Source: Inhella crocodyli | Lineage (GTDB): Bacteria; Pseudomonadota; Gammaproteobacteria; Burkholderiales; Burkholderiaceae_C | Reading direction: 5' to 3' | DNA length: 64,000 nt | Assembly (NCBI RefSeq): GCF_004004565.1 | Contig: NZ_SACM01000002.1 | Span: 520,398 to 584,397 of the forward strand | In this document: positions 1 to 9,259 of the stretch, piece by piece | How the letters are laid out: each line of letters opens with the position of its first letter | How positions within the stretch are numbered: the first letter of the stretch is position 1 | The notes under the pieces: generated by a model | The model's database searches: none | Told to the model about the DNA's origin: nothing | Seen by the model: only the letters and a program-made list of their open reading frames with translations | Translations under genes and position numbers: made by a program

Positions 1-1290
1 TCCCGTTCTTCCGACCTGGCCGCGCGCAGCCGCGCCGCCGTCTGGCACCCCTGCACGCAAATGGCCCGGCTCGACGCCGTGCCGCCCCTCCCCATGGTGC
101 GCGGCGACGGCCCCTGGCTGATCGACGCCGACGGCCATCGCTACTTCGACGCCACCAGCGCCTGGTGGACCAACCTCTTCGGCCACAGCGACGCCGGGCT
201 GCAGCAGGCCATCGCGCGCCAGGCGGCCACGCTGCCGCACGTGATGCTGGCCGGCTGCACCCACGAACCCGCTGTTCTGTTGGCCGAGGGCCTGCGCGCG
301 CTCACCGGCGGCGCGCTGGGCCATGCTTTCTTCGGCAGCGACGGCGCCAGTGCCACCGAGATCGCGCTCAAGATGAGTGCGCACTACTGGCGCAACCAAG
401 GCCAGCCGCAGAAGTGCGAGTTCATCGCCCTGGCCGGTGGCTACCACGGCGAAACCCTGGGCGCGCTGTCGGTCACCGACGTGCCGATTTTTCGCGACGC
501 CTACGCGCCGCTGCTGCGGGCCACGCACCTGGCGCCGGCGCTGCACGAGCCGGGCGCGCTGGCGGCCATCGAGCGACTGCTGGTCGAGCTGGACGGCCGC
601 TGCGCGGCGCTGATCGTCGAGCCCCTGATCCAAGGCGCCAGCGGCATGCGCATGCACGGGCCCGAGGTGCTGCGCGCGCTGCGCGCGCTGTGCACCCAGC
701 ACGGCGTGCACCTCATCGCCGACGAGATCGCGGTGGGCTGCGGGCGCACCGGCACCTTCTTCGCGTGGGAGCAGGTCGACCCCCAGCATTGGCCCGACTT
801 CGTGCTGCTGAGCAAGGGCATCACGGGCGGCACGCTGCCCTTGTCGGTGGTGCTGACCACCGACACCGTCTTCAACGCCTTCCTCAGTCCCGACGTGGCG
901 CGCGGCTTCCTGCACAGCCACTCGTACACCGGCAACGCCATCGTGTGCGCGGCCGCCTGCGAGGTGCTGCGGCGCTTCCGCGAGTCCGACCTACTGCAGC
1001 AACTGCCGCGGCAGGCCCAAGCGCTGCGCGAGGCCTTCGCGCCGCTGGCGCAGCACCCGCGCGTCACCGCGCTGCGCCAAACCGGCATGGTGGTGGCTTT
1101 CGACGTGTCCGAGCCCGGCGAGCGCTTTGCCGAGCGCTTCCACCTCGTGGCGCGTCGTAACGAACTCTTGATCCGCCCCATCGGCGCCACCGTGTACCTG
1201 ATGCCGCCCTACCTGATCGACACGCCCACCGCGCAGTGGCTGGCCCAGGCCGTGCGCGCCACCTTGGACGAGGTCCTGGCCGGTGCTTGA
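1..1290 (+). CDS. bioA: Adenosylmethionine-8-amino-7-oxononanoate aminotransferase (5' end outside window)
   Basis: PLP-dependent class III aminotransferase of biotin synthesis. It converts KAPA to DAPA with SAM as amino donor. The frame is open back to base 1, and the bases before the first in-window ATG (61) encode a WHPCTQM segment, the conserved N-terminal BioA motif. The real start therefore lies upstream and the gene is cut by the window edge. Visible landmarks are the glycine-rich [14 protein letters not shown] stretch, the [11 protein letters not shown] aspartate region and the PLP lysine in LLSKGITGG (codon near 814). The C-terminus is complete (TGA 1288-1290). It overlaps the GTG start of bioF by 8 nt, so the two genes are probably translationally coupled. 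Confidence 0.96.
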   Translation, partial: SRSSDLAARSRAAVWHPCTQMARLDAVPPLPMVRGDGPWLIDADGHRYFDATSAWWTNLFGHSDAGLQQAIARQAATLPHVMLAGCTHEPAVLLAEGLRALTGGALGHAFFGSDGASATEIALKMSAHYWRNQGQPQKCEFIALAGGYHGETLGALSVTDVPIFRDAYAPLLRATHLAPALHEPGALAAIERLLVELDGRCAALIVEPLIQGASGMRMHGPEVLRALRALCTQHGVHLIADEIAVGCGRTGTFFAWEQVDPQHWPDFVLLSKGITGGTLPLSVVLTTDTVFNAFLSPDVARGFLHSHSYTGNAIVCAAACEVLRRFRESDLLQQLPRQAQALREAFAPLAQHPRVTALRQTGMVVAFDVSEPGERFAERFHLVARRNELLIRPIGATVYLMPPYLIDTPTAQWLAQAVRATLDEVLAGA

Positions 1291-2455
1291 TTACCTGCAG
1301 CAGCAACTGCGCGAGCGCGAGGCCCAGGCCCTGACGCGCGTGCGCCGACAGGCCGGCACGCCCACCGCGCCGCGCCAGACCATCGACGGCCGGCCCATGC
1401 TGGCCTTCTGCTCGAACGATTACCTTGGCCTGGCCCAGCACCCCAAGGTGGTGGCCGCTTTGCAAGAAGGCGCGCGGCGCTACGGCGCCGGCAGCGGGGC
1501 CTCGCACCTCATCAGCGGGCACAGCGTGGCGCACCAGCAGTTGGAGGACCGGCTGGCCGACCTCAACGCGCCTTGCATCCCCGGCGCGCGGGCGTTGAGC
1601 TTCTCCACCGGCTACATGGCCAACCTGGCGGCGGTGACGGCGCTGGGCGGGGAGGGCACCGACGTCTTTTCGGAGCGCCTGAACCACGCCTGCTTGATCG
1701 ACGGCGCGCGCCTGGCCCGGGGCCGCAAGCAGGTCTTCGCCAGCGTGGACGAGCTGGCCGATCAACTGCGCACCAGCACCGCGCCGCGCAAGCTCATCGC
1801 CACCGACGCCGTGTTCAGCATGGACGGCCACCTGGCCCCGCTGGCCGAGTTGCTGGCCCTGGCGGAGCGGCACGACGCGCTGCTACTGGTGGACGACGCG
1901 CACGGCTTTGGCGTGCTCGGCCCCCAGGGCCGGGGCAGCCTGGCGCACTTGGGGCTCCGCAGCGAGCGCCTGGTGCTGATGGGCACCCTGGGCAAGGCCG
2001 CCGGCGTGGCCGGTGCCTTCGTCGCGGCCCACCCCGTGGTCGTCGAGTGGTTGATCCAAACCGCGCGGAGCTACATCTTCACCACCGCCGCGCCGCCCGC
2101 GCTGGCCCACGCGCTGCTCGCCAGCCTCGACCTGATCGCGGGCGAGGAGGGCGAGCGCCGCCGGGCGCAGCTGGAGCTGCTGCAAGCGCAGTTGGTCGAT
2201 GGCTTGCAGCCATGGGTCCAAGCCCGGGGCTGGCAGCTTCCGCGCAGCGACACCCCCATCCAGCCGCTGGTCGTGGGCGACAACCAAGATGCGCTGGACC
2301 TGGCCGCCCGGCTCGACGCCGCCGGCATCCGCGTGCCCGCCATCCGCCCGCCCACGGTGGCGCCCGGCACCGCACGCCTGCGCATCACCCTGTGCGCCGA
2401 CCACACGGCCGACGACGTGCAAGCCCTTGTGGCCGCCCTGACGGCTTGCCCGTAA
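1283..2455 (+). CDS. bioF: 8-amino-7-oxononanoate synthase (KAPA synthase)
   Basis: PLP-dependent alpha-oxoamine synthase that condenses pimeloyl-ACP/CoA with L-alanine to give KAPA, the step before BioA. The protein has 390 aa, normal for BioF. It starts at a GTG inside the end of bioA. Family features are CSNDYLGLA near the N-terminus, [12 protein letters not shown], the [10 protein letters not shown] segment and the PLP Schiff-base lysine in GTLGKAAG (about K238). Second gene of the biotin operon. Nine bases separate it from the following response-regulator gene, which interrupts the usual bioF-bioD neighbourhood. Confidence 0.97.
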   Translation: MLDYLQQQLREREAQALTRVRRQAGTPTAPRQTIDGRPMLAFCSNDYLGLAQHPKVVAALQEGARRYGAGSGASHLISGHSVAHQQLEDRLADLNAPCIPGARALSFSTGYMANLAAVTALGGEGTDVFSERLNHACLIDGARLARGRKQVFASVDELADQLRTSTAPRKLIATDAVFSMDGHLAPLAELLALAERHDALLLVDDAHGFGVLGPQGRGSLAHLGLRSERLVLMGTLGKAAGVAGAFVAAHPVVVEWLIQTARSYIFTTAAPPALAHALLASLDLIAGEEGERRRAQLELLQAQLVDGLQPWVQARGWQLPRSDTPIQPLVVGDNQDALDLAARLDAAGIRVPAIRPPTVAPGTARLRITLCADHTADDVQALVAALTACP

Positions 2456-2464
2456 GCTGCGTTC

Positions 2465-3466
2465 ATGTTCGATTTCGGACCCAGTTATCGCGTGTTGGTG
2501 GTCGACGACCAAGCCACACACCGCACCATCACCCGCAAGTCCCTGGAGCAGCTGGGACACCGGGTCGTGGAGTGCGCCGTTCCCGAGCAAGCGGCGGCGG
2601 TTTTCAAGGTGGTAAGGCCCGATCTGGTGCTGCTGGACGTTGAGATGCCCGAGCACGACGGGTACTGGGTGGCCCGGCAGTTGCGGGCGATCGAGGCGGG
2701 CGGCTGGACGCCCATCATCTTTCTGTCCAGCCACCACACCGACGAAGACATCTGGCAGGGGATTCACGCCGGCGGGGATGACTATCTGGCCAAGCCCCTG
2801 TCACCGCAACTGCTGACGGCCAAGCTCCACGCCGTGCACCGATTGCTGCAACTTCGCCTCAAGTTGCTCGAGCGCTCAGAGCAGCTGCGAGAGGCCAACG
2901 AGCGATTGGCCCATGTGGCGCGGCACGATGCACTCACTGGCTTGCTCAACCGCGGCGGCCTGGACCAAGCCCTGCATGAGGCGCTGCAGCGGTGCCGCCA
3001 CGCCGGTGCGCCCTTGAGCGTCATGTTGATCGACGTCGATCACTTCAAGGCCTACAACGATGCCTTGGGCCATGTGGCGGGCGACGCCGCCCTGCGTCGC
3101 GTGGCCCAGTTGCTGAGGGACGCTTGCCCCAAACCCGGCGACTTGGCGGGGCGCTACGGTGGCGAGGAGTTCGCCCTGCTCTTGCCGGGAACCCCCAGGT
3201 CGGGCGCCATGACCTTGGCCCGCGGTTTGCTGCGCATCGTGGCGAGCGCGGCCATTCCCCATCCGGCATCTTCGGTCGGGCCCCACCTGAGCTTCTCGGG
3301 CGGCATCACGACCCTGGTGCCCGACGAGGCCAGCACGGCCGAAGGCGTGCTGCTGTGTGCAGACGAGGCGCTGTACGCGGCCAAGTCCCGCGGCCGCAAT
3401 TGTTTCTACAGCTTTGAAATGCAAATGGACACCGCCGAGCAGCGCGATTTGTTGCGCGGCGTGTGA
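2465..3466 (+). CDS. Response regulator with GGDEF domain (PleD-like diguanylate cyclase)
   Basis: The 333-aa protein has an N-terminal receiver domain (residues about 9-125): acidic pair D14-D15, probable phosphoacceptor D58 in LLDVEMP, and a lysine in the AKPLS motif. A short linker helix leads to a GGDEF domain (about 165-325). The active-site loop is GGEEF at 232-236, a catalytically competent form, so synthesis of c-di-GMP from two GTP is expected when the receiver is phosphorylated. The inhibitory I-site position reads KPGD (223-226) instead of RxxD. It sits between bioF (9-nt gap) and bioD on the same strand and is probably co-transcribed. No partner histidine kinase is visible. No biotin link is known to me. 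Confidence 0.92.
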   Translation: MFDFGPSYRVLVVDDQATHRTITRKSLEQLGHRVVECAVPEQAAAVFKVVRPDLVLLDVEMPEHDGYWVARQLRAIEAGGWTPIIFLSSHHTDEDIWQGIHAGGDDYLAKPLSPQLLTAKLHAVHRLLQLRLKLLERSEQLREANERLAHVARHDALTGLLNRGGLDQALHEALQRCRHAGAPLSVMLIDVDHFKAYNDALGHVAGDAALRRVAQLLRDACPKPGDLAGRYGGEEFALLLPGTPRSGAMTLARGLLRIVASAAIPHPASSVGPHLSFSGGITTLVPDEASTAEGVLLCADEALYAAKSRGRNCFYSFEMQMDTAEQRDLLRGV

Positions 3467-3513
3467 GCCCGCAGGCTTGGCGTACGGCCCTCCATCTGAC
3501 GCCCCTTTTCCCC

Positions 3514-4260
3514 ATGTCATTGACCTCCCCTTCCTCTGCCGCCGGGGCTTCGCGCCTGTCGGCCCGACTCTTTTTCGTCACCGGCACCGACACCGAAATC
3601 GGCAAGACGACCACCACCGCCGCGCTCACGCACTGGGCCACGGGCCAGGGCCTGCGCGCGGCCGGCCTCAAGCCCGTGGCTGCAGGCCAAGAGCGGCTTG
3701 ATGGCCGCTGGGTCAATGAAGACGTGTTGGCCCTGCATGCCGCGCAGCGCGCGGACCTGACGATCGAGCAGGTCGGCCCCATCCAGCTGCGCACGCCCTG
3801 CGCCCCGCACCTGGCCGCTCGCCTGGAAGGCACGGCGATTCGCCGCGAGGCCGTGCTGGCCGCCGTGCGCGCGCCGCTGGCCCAGTTGGACTTGGCCTTT
3901 GTCGAAGGCGTGGGCGGCTGGCGCGTGCCGCTGGACGAAGAGTCGGGTTGGGACAGCGCCGACTTCGCCCGCGAACTGGCCGCGCCGGTCATCCTGGTCG
4001 TCGGCCTGCGCCTGGGCTGCATCAACCACGCCTTGCTCACGGCCGAGGCCATCGCCGCCCGCGGCCTGACCCTGGCCGGCTGGGTCGGCAACACCGTGGA
4101 CGCCGGCATGCTGCAACACGCCGACAATCTCGCCACTTTGAAGGCGCTGCTGCCCGCTCCGTGTTTGGGCGCCGTGCCCCGACTCCAACACCCGACCCCG
4201 TCCGCCGTCGCGGCCTGCCTCGACGCGGAACTGCTGAAGAAAGTGCTGCTCACGCCATGA
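3514..4260 (+). CDS. bioD: Dethiobiotin synthetase
   Basis: ATP-dependent carboxylase that closes the ureido ring of DAPA to give dethiobiotin. The 248-aa product begins at ATG 3514. An in-frame GTG at 3463 overlaps the preceding stop but would add 17 residues not expected in the family, so I prefer 3514. The P-loop is [11 protein letters not shown], close to the canonical BioD GTDTEVGKT. The conserved [18 protein letters not shown] and GNTVD segments follow. The TGA overlaps the ATG of bioB (ATGA at 4257-4260). Confidence 0.96.
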   Translation: MSLTSPSSAAGASRLSARLFFVTGTDTEIGKTTTTAALTHWATGQGLRAAGLKPVAAGQERLDGRWVNEDVLALHAAQRADLTIEQVGPIQLRTPCAPHLAARLEGTAIRREAVLAAVRAPLAQLDLAFVEGVGGWRVPLDEESGWDSADFARELAAPVILVVGLRLGCINHALLTAEAIAARGLTLAGWVGNTVDAGMLQHADNLATLKALLPAPCLGAVPRLQHPTPSAVAACLDAELLKKVLLTP

Positions 4261-5255
4261 ACGCTCCCGTGCAACCCATCCACCTGCACCGCCCCGTGAA
4301 AGCCAAAGAGGGCGACTGGACGGTGGCCGAGATCGAGGCGCTGTTCGCGCTGCCCTTTGCCGACCTGATGCACCGCGCGCAGACCGTGCATCGCGAGCAC
4401 CACAACCCCAACGAGGTGCAGCTCAGCACCCTGCTCAGCATCAAGACCGGCGGTTGCGAAGAAGACTGCAAGTACTGCCCGCAGTCGGCCCACTACGACA
4501 CCGGCCTGGATGCCGACAAGCTCATGGACCTGGCCGAGGTCAAGAGCGCGGCCGAGGCCGCGAAGGCCAGCGGCGCCACGCGCTTTTGCATGGGCGCGGC
4601 CTGGCGCAGCCCCAAGGAGCGTCACATGGAGCAGCTGATGGCCATGGTGCGCGAGGTCAAGGGCCTGGGCCTGGAGACCTGCGTGACCGCCGGCATGCTG
4701 CAGCCCTCGCAGGCCCAGCAACTCAAGGACGCCGGGCTGGACTACTACAACCACAACCTCGACACCTCGCCCGAGTTCTACGGCGAGATCATCACCACCC
4801 GCACCTACCAAGACCGCCTGGACACCCTGGCGGCCGTGCGCGAGACGGGCATGAAGGTTTGCTGCGGCGGCATCGTGGGCCTGGGCGAAAGCCGCACCCA
4901 GCGCGCCGGCCTGGTGGCCCAGTTGGCCAACCTGAACCCGCCGCCGGAGTCGGTGCCCATCAACAACCTGGTGCAGGTCGAAGGCACGCCGCTGGCCGGC
5001 ACGGCCGAGCTCGACCCCTTCGAGTTCGTGCGCACCATCGCCGTGGCCCGCATCACCATGCCCACCAGCATGGTGCGCCTGAGCGCCGGCCGCGAGGCCA
5101 TGCCCGAGAGCCTGCAAGCCCTGTGCTTTTTGGCCGGCGCCAACAGCATCTTCTACGGCGACAAGCTGCTGACCACCGGCAACCCGCAGGCCGAGGCCGA
5201 CAAGGCCTTGTTGCAGCGCTTGGGCATGGCCGTGCAAGAGGTGGCCGCGGGCTGA
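4257..5255 (+). CDS. bioB: Biotin synthase (radical SAM)
   Basis: Radical SAM enzyme that inserts sulfur into dethiobiotin. The 332-aa protein carries the CxxxCxxC [4Fe-4S] motif as C67, C71, C74 ([12 protein letters not shown]). It also has the [11 protein letters not shown] region and the C-terminal [17 protein letters not shown] motif that holds ligands for the auxiliary [2Fe-2S] cluster. ATG 4257 overlaps the bioD stop. A 7-bp GC hairpin (5246-5252 with 5257-5263) covers the stop codon but has no T-tract. Confidence 0.98.
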   Translation: MNAPVQPIHLHRPVKAKEGDWTVAEIEALFALPFADLMHRAQTVHREHHNPNEVQLSTLLSIKTGGCEEDCKYCPQSAHYDTGLDADKLMDLAEVKSAAEAAKASGATRFCMGAAWRSPKERHMEQLMAMVREVKGLGLETCVTAGMLQPSQAQQLKDAGLDYYNHNLDTSPEFYGEIITTRTYQDRLDTLAAVRETGMKVCCGGIVGLGESRTQRAGLVAQLANLNPPPESVPINNLVQVEGTPLAGTAELDPFEFVRTIAVARITMPTSMVRLSAGREAMPESLQALCFLAGANSIFYGDKLLTTGNPQAEADKALLQRLGMAVQEVAAG

Positions 5256-5286
5256 GGCCCGCGCGGGGCTCTGCAGTTCGCCACCG

Positions 5287-5901
5287 ATGAACCTGCCGCC
5301 CCAGCTGGACCTGCCGGCGCTGCTGGCCCTGGCCGCCACGCTGGGTTTGGCCAGCGGCTTGCGCCTGTACGCCGTGGTCTTCCTCACCGGCCTGGCTGGG
5401 CGCTTGGGCTGGGTGGAGCTGCCGCCGGGTTTGGTGCTGCTGCAGTCGCCCATGGTGCTGGGCGGCAGCGCTGTCTTGATGGCGGTGGAGTTCCTGGCGG
5501 ACAAGGTGCCTTGGGTCGATTCCGTGTGGGACGCGGTGCACACCTTCGTGCGCATCCCGGCCGGCGCGGCGCTGGCCTACGGGGTGTTCGGCGGCGGCGA
5601 CGCCCAGGCCTGGGCGCTGCTGGCGGCGCTGGCGGGGGGCACGCTGGCGGCCAGCGCACACGCGGCCAAGGCGAGCACGCGCGCCGCGGTCAACCACTCG
5701 CCCGAGCCCTTCAGCAACTGGGCCTTGTCGCTGGGCGGTGACGCTTTCGTGCCCGCGCTGCTGTGGCTGGGCTGGGCGCACCCGTTCTGGGCCTTGGGCG
5801 TGGTGCTGCTGCTGGCCCTGGCCATGGTGGGCCTGGCCTGGGCGCTGTGGCGTTTCATCGGCCGCTTGTGGCGCCGTGGGCGCCCGGAGCCACAGCGATG
5901 A
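5287..5901 (+). CDS. DUF4126 family integral membrane protein
   Basis: The 204-aa protein is very hydrophobic, with about five predicted membrane segments. The N-terminal segment (LALAATLGLASGLRLYAVVFLTGL when read in parts) and the EFLADKVPWVDSVWD stretch match my recollection of DUF4126. Function unknown. The ATG at 5287 lies 31 nt after bioB, so read-through from the biotin operon is possible. Its TGA overlaps the ATG of the next membrane-protein gene (ATGA 5898-5901), which makes the two a coupled pair. Confidence 0.85.
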   Translation: MNLPPQLDLPALLALAATLGLASGLRLYAVVFLTGLAGRLGWVELPPGLVLLQSPMVLGGSAVLMAVEFLADKVPWVDSVWDAVHTFVRIPAGAALAYGVFGGGDAQAWALLAALAGGTLAASAHAAKASTRAAVNHSPEPFSNWALSLGGDAFVPALLWLGWAHPFWALGVVLLLALAMVGLAWALWRFIGRLWRRGRPEPQR

Positions 5902-6248
5902 GCTGGCTGGTGATCAAGGTCGCCGTCACCGCCGCGCTGGTGGTGGTCATTGGCGAGGTGGCCCGCCGCAGCGACCGCCTGGGCGGCCTGGTGGCCGCCT
6001 TGCCTTGGGTGACGCTGCTGGCCTTGGTGTGGATGCAAGCCGAGGGCCAGCCTGTCGAGAAGTTGGCCCGGCACGCGCAGTACACCTTCTGGTACGTGCT
6101 GCCCACGCTGCCGATGTTCTTGCTGTTCCCCTGGCTTCTGATGCGCTGGGGCTTTTGGCCGGCTTTGCTGGCCAGTGTGGCCTTCACGGCCCTGCTGTTC
6201 TTGGCCTGGGCCTGGGCGCTTCGGCACTGGGGCATCGAGCTGCTCTGA
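5898..6248 (+). CDS. DUF3147-like small membrane protein
   Basis: The 116-aa protein has four predicted membrane helices. It begins MSWLVIKVAVTAALVVV and contains GEVARRSDRLGGLVAALPWVT followed by a WYVLPTLPMFLLFPWLL segment, resembling DUF3147/GlpM-type proteins. Start ATG 5898 overlaps the previous stop. A longer in-frame reading from 5763 would cover the preceding gene and is not credible. Role unknown. In this neighbourhood it precedes the acyl-CoA carboxylase alpha subunit after an 84-nt gap. Confidence 0.78.
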   Translation: MSWLVIKVAVTAALVVVIGEVARRSDRLGGLVAALPWVTLLALVWMQAEGQPVEKLARHAQYTFWYVLPTLPMFLLFPWLLMRWGFWPALLASVAFTALLFLAWAWALRHWGIELL

Positions 6249-6332
6249 GTCCCTCGCCACCGATACTCCACCCCTTCGCGGCGCGCACCCCGGCGCCGCC
6301 AACCAACACCCTACCTCCCACAAGGAGCGCCG

Positions 6333-8336
6333 ATGTTTCGAAAGATCCTCATTGCCAACCGCGGTGAGATCGCTTGCCGCGTGGCCGCCACCGCCCGTCG
6401 GATGGGCATCCAGACCGTGGCCGTCTACTCCGAGGCCGACGCCCAGGCCCAGCACGTGCAGGCCTGCGACGAGGCCGTGTGCGTGGGCGGTGCTGCCCCG
6501 CGCGACTCCTACCTGCAGTGGCAGCGCATCCTGGAGGCCGCCAAGGCGACCGGCGCGCAGGCCATCCACCCGGGTTATGGCTTCCTGAGCGAGAACGAGG
6601 CCTTTGCGCAGGCCTGCGCCGATGCCGGCTTGGTCTTCATCGGCCCGCCGGCCAGCGCCATCCAGGCCATGGGCCTGAAGGCCGAGAGCAAGCGCCTGAT
6701 GGAAGCGGCCGGGGTGCCCCTGGTGCCCGGGTACCACGGCGCCGACCAGGACCCCGCGCTGCTCAAGCGCGAGGCCACGCGCATCGGCTACCCTGTGCTC
6801 ATCAAGGCCAGCGCCGGCGGCGGTGGCAAGGGCATGCGGGTGGTCCACAGCGAGGCCGAGTTCGACGCCGCCCTGGCCAGCTGCCAGCGCGAGGCCATCA
6901 ACAGCTTTGGCGACGCCGCCGTGCTGGTGGAGCGCTACGTCACCAAGCCGCGCCACATCGAGATCCAGGTCTTCGGCGACACGCAGGGCGACTGCGTTTA
7001 CCTCTTCGAGCGCGACTGCAGCGTGCAGCGCCGCCACCAAAAGGTGTTGGAAGAAGCCCCGGCGCCCGGCATGACCGAGGCCCGCCGCCGCGAGATGGGC
7101 GAGGCCGCTGTGGCGGCTGCCAAGGCCGTGGGCTACGTGGGCGCGGGCACGGTGGAGTTCATTGCCGAGCAAGACGGCCGCTTCTACTTCATGGAGATGA
7201 ACACGCGGCTGCAGGTGGAGCACCCGGTCACCGAGGCCATCACCGGCCTGGACCTGGTGGAGTGGCAGCTGCGCGTGGCCGCCGGTCAGCCGCTGCCGCT
7301 CAAGCAATCGGAATTGCGCATCCACGGCCACGCCATCGAGGCGCGCATCTGCGCCGAGAACCCCGAGGCCCAGTTCCTGCCCGCCACCGGCCGCTTGGAC
7401 GTGCTGCGCTGGCCGGCCGCGTCGCGCTTTGAGCGCAGCGACGTGCGCGTGGACACCGGCGTGATCGAGGGCGACGCCATCAGCCCGCACTACGACTCGA
7501 TGATCGCCAAGCTCATCGTCTGGGGCGAAGACCGCGCGCAAGCGCTGGCGCGGCTGGATGCGGCGCTGGCGCAAACCCACATCGTGGGCTTGCACACCAA
7601 CGTCGCCTTCCTGCGCCGCTGCGCCGCCACCGCCAGCTTTGCCGGCGCCGACCTCGACACCGGCCTGATCGAGCGCGAGCGCGCCGCCTTGTTCGGCCAG
7701 CCCGGCCTGCCGCTGGACGTGGCCGCCGCCGCCGTGGTGGCCCACACCCTGGCGCTGGAAGCCCAAACCCGCGACGCTGATCCTTGGAGCGCTCGCGACG
7801 GCTGGCGCCTGGCCGGCGACGCCGTGCGCCGCTTCGACCTCGCCGAAGGCGAGGCCCACCACGAGGTGCTGCTGCGCCGCCACCACGGCGGCGCCATGAG
7901 CCTCACCGTGGAGGGCGCCACCACCCGCTTCGCCGTGGACTCCACCAGCCCCGAACAGCACACCCTGCTGCTGGGCGAGGGCCTGGCCCTGCGCCGCGTG
8001 CGCGTGCACACCTACGCCCGCGGCGAAGAGGTCACCGTCTTCGCCCCGCAAGGCAGCGCCACGCTCACCGAGGTCGACGTCATCGCCCGCGCCAGCGAGG
8101 GTGCGGCGCCCAGCGGCGGCCGCCTGACCGCGCCCATGCCCGGCAAGCTCATCGCCCTGCACGTCAAGGCGGGCGACACCGTCAAGGCCGGCCAGGCCCT
8201 GGCCGTGATGGAGGCCATGAAGATGGAGCACACCCTCACCAGCCCGCGCGACGGGGTGGTCACCGAGTGCCTGTACGCCGTGGGCGACCAGCTCAGCGAC
8301 GGGGCCGAGCTGCTCAAGTTGGGAGAGGCCGCATGA
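6333..8336 (+). CDS. Acetyl/propionyl/methylcrotonyl-CoA carboxylase alpha (biotin) subunit, probably methylcrotonyl-CoA carboxylase
   Basis: A 667-aa biotin-dependent carboxylase alpha chain. It has an N-terminal biotin carboxylase domain (KILIANRGEIACRV start), an ATP-grasp glycine loop (KASAGGGGKGMRVV), MNTRLQVEHPVTE, a central BT-like region, and a C-terminal biotinyl domain with the EAMKMEH motif (biotinylated K630). The subunit carboxylates biotin using ATP and bicarbonate. The HMG-CoA lyase gene overlaps its stop (ATGA), which points to leucine/isovalerate degradation and so to 3-methylcrotonyl-CoA as substrate (MccA/LiuD). No carboxyltransferase beta subunit is in the window, so the substrate stays an inference. 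ATG 6333 follows an AAGGAG ribosome-binding site. Confidence 0.93.
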   Translation: MFRKILIANRGEIACRVAATARRMGIQTVAVYSEADAQAQHVQACDEAVCVGGAAPRDSYLQWQRILEAAKATGAQAIHPGYGFLSENEAFAQACADAGLVFIGPPASAIQAMGLKAESKRLMEAAGVPLVPGYHGADQDPALLKREATRIGYPVLIKASAGGGGKGMRVVHSEAEFDAALASCQREAINSFGDAAVLVERYVTKPRHIEIQVFGDTQGDCVYLFERDCSVQRRHQKVLEEAPAPGMTEARRREMGEAAVAAAKAVGYVGAGTVEFIAEQDGRFYFMEMNTRLQVEHPVTEAITGLDLVEWQLRVAAGQPLPLKQSELRIHGHAIEARICAENPEAQFLPATGRLDVLRWPAASRFERSDVRVDTGVIEGDAISPHYDSMIAKLIVWGEDRAQALARLDAALAQTHIVGLHTNVAFLRRCAATASFAGADLDTGLIERERAALFGQPGLPLDVAAAAVVAHTLALEAQTRDADPWSARDGWRLAGDAVRRFDLAEGEAHHEVLLRRHHGGAMSLTVEGATTRFAVDSTSPEQHTLLLGEGLALRRVRVHTYARGEEVTVFAPQGSATLTEVDVIARASEGAAPSGGRLTAPMPGKLIALHVKAGDTVKAGQALAVMEAMKMEHTLTSPRDGVVTECLYAVGDQLSDGAELLKLGEAA

Positions 8337-9241
8337 GCCTTCCCACCCACGTCACCCTCTGCGACGTCGGCCCGCGCGACGGCTTGCAGAACGAAAAGCA
8401 GCTCGTCGACACCGCCGTCAAGGTCGAGCTCATCCACCGCCTGCAAGCCGCCGGCATCCGCCGCCTGGAGGCCACCAGCTTCGTCAGCCCCAAGTGGGTG
8501 CCGCAGATGGGCGACAACGCCGCGGTGATGGCCGCGCTGCAGCGCCGCCCCGAGGTGGCCGTGGCCGTGCTGGTGCCCAATGCCAAGGGCATGGAAGCCG
8601 CGCTGCCCACGCGGCCCGACGAGATCGTCGTGTTCACCGCCGCCAGCGAGGCCTTCGCGCAGAAGAACATCAACTGCTCCATCGCCGAGAGCATCGAGCG
8701 CTTCGCGCCCGTGGTGGCCCAGGCCAAGGCGGCCGGCACAAAGGTGCGCGCGGCGCTGAGCTGCGCGCTGGGCTGCCCCTACGAGGGCGACATCGCCCCC
8801 GAGAAAGTGGGCGCAGTGGCCGCGCAGCTGCGCGCCATCGGTGTGGACCACCTTGGGGTGAGCGACACCATCGGCGTGGGCACCCCGCGCCGCGTGCAGG
8901 CGGCGCTGGAACAAGCGCTGAAGCACTTCCCCTTGGGCGAGGTGAGTGGCCACTACCACGACACCTACGGCCAAGCCTTGGCCAATGTGTACGCCAGCTT
9001 GGAAGTGGGCGTGGCCACCTTCGACGCCAGCGTGGGTGGCCTGGGCGGCTGCCCCTACGCCAAGGGCGCCACGGGCAACGTGGCCACCGAGGACGTGGTG
9101 TTCATGCTGAACGGGCTGGGCATCGAGACCGGGGTGGACCTGGACGCGCTGGTGGACGCGGCCGCCTTCATCAGCGAGGCCTTGGGCCGGCCGCCGGTGA
9201 GCCGCGTGGCGCGCGCCCTGCTGGCCAAGCGGGCCGGCTGA
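8333..9241 (+). CDS. Hydroxymethylglutaryl-CoA lyase
   Basis: TIM-barrel lyase that splits HMG-CoA into acetyl-CoA and acetoacetate, the last step of leucine catabolism. The 302-aa product starts at ATG 8333, overlapping the carboxylase stop. Family motifs are the N-terminal CDVGPRDGLQNE metal-site segment, EATSFVSPKWVPQM, the SCALGCPYEG loop with the reactive-cysteine region, GHYHDTYGQAL with metal-ligand histidines, and the C-terminal GGLGGCPYAKGATGNVATED loop. It ends 19 nt from the convergent EAL-protein gene. Confidence 0.95.
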   Translation: MSLPTHVTLCDVGPRDGLQNEKQLVDTAVKVELIHRLQAAGIRRLEATSFVSPKWVPQMGDNAAVMAALQRRPEVAVAVLVPNAKGMEAALPTRPDEIVVFTAASEAFAQKNINCSIAESIERFAPVVAQAKAAGTKVRAALSCALGCPYEGDIAPEKVGAVAAQLRAIGVDHLGVSDTIGVGTPRRVQAALEQALKHFPLGEVSGHYHDTYGQALANVYASLEVGVATFDASVGGLGGCPYAKGATGNVATEDVVFMLNGLGIETGVDLDALVDAAAFISEALGRPPVSRVARALLAKRAG

Positions 9242-9259
9242 GGCCGGCGACGTCGACCT

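Noticed and set aside
3463..3513. Longer bioD start at GTG 3463 overlapping the upstream stop
   Set aside because: The added 17 residues are not part of the BioD fold, and ATG 3514 leaves a normal N-terminus before the P-loop.
5246..5263. GC hairpin over the bioB stop as a terminator
   Set aside because: No T-tract follows and the stem includes coding bases, so there is not enough to call termination.
5577..8231. 884-codon minus-strand open frame opposite the carboxylase gene
   Set aside because: A shadow frame: no motifs, and it spans three real plus-strand genes.
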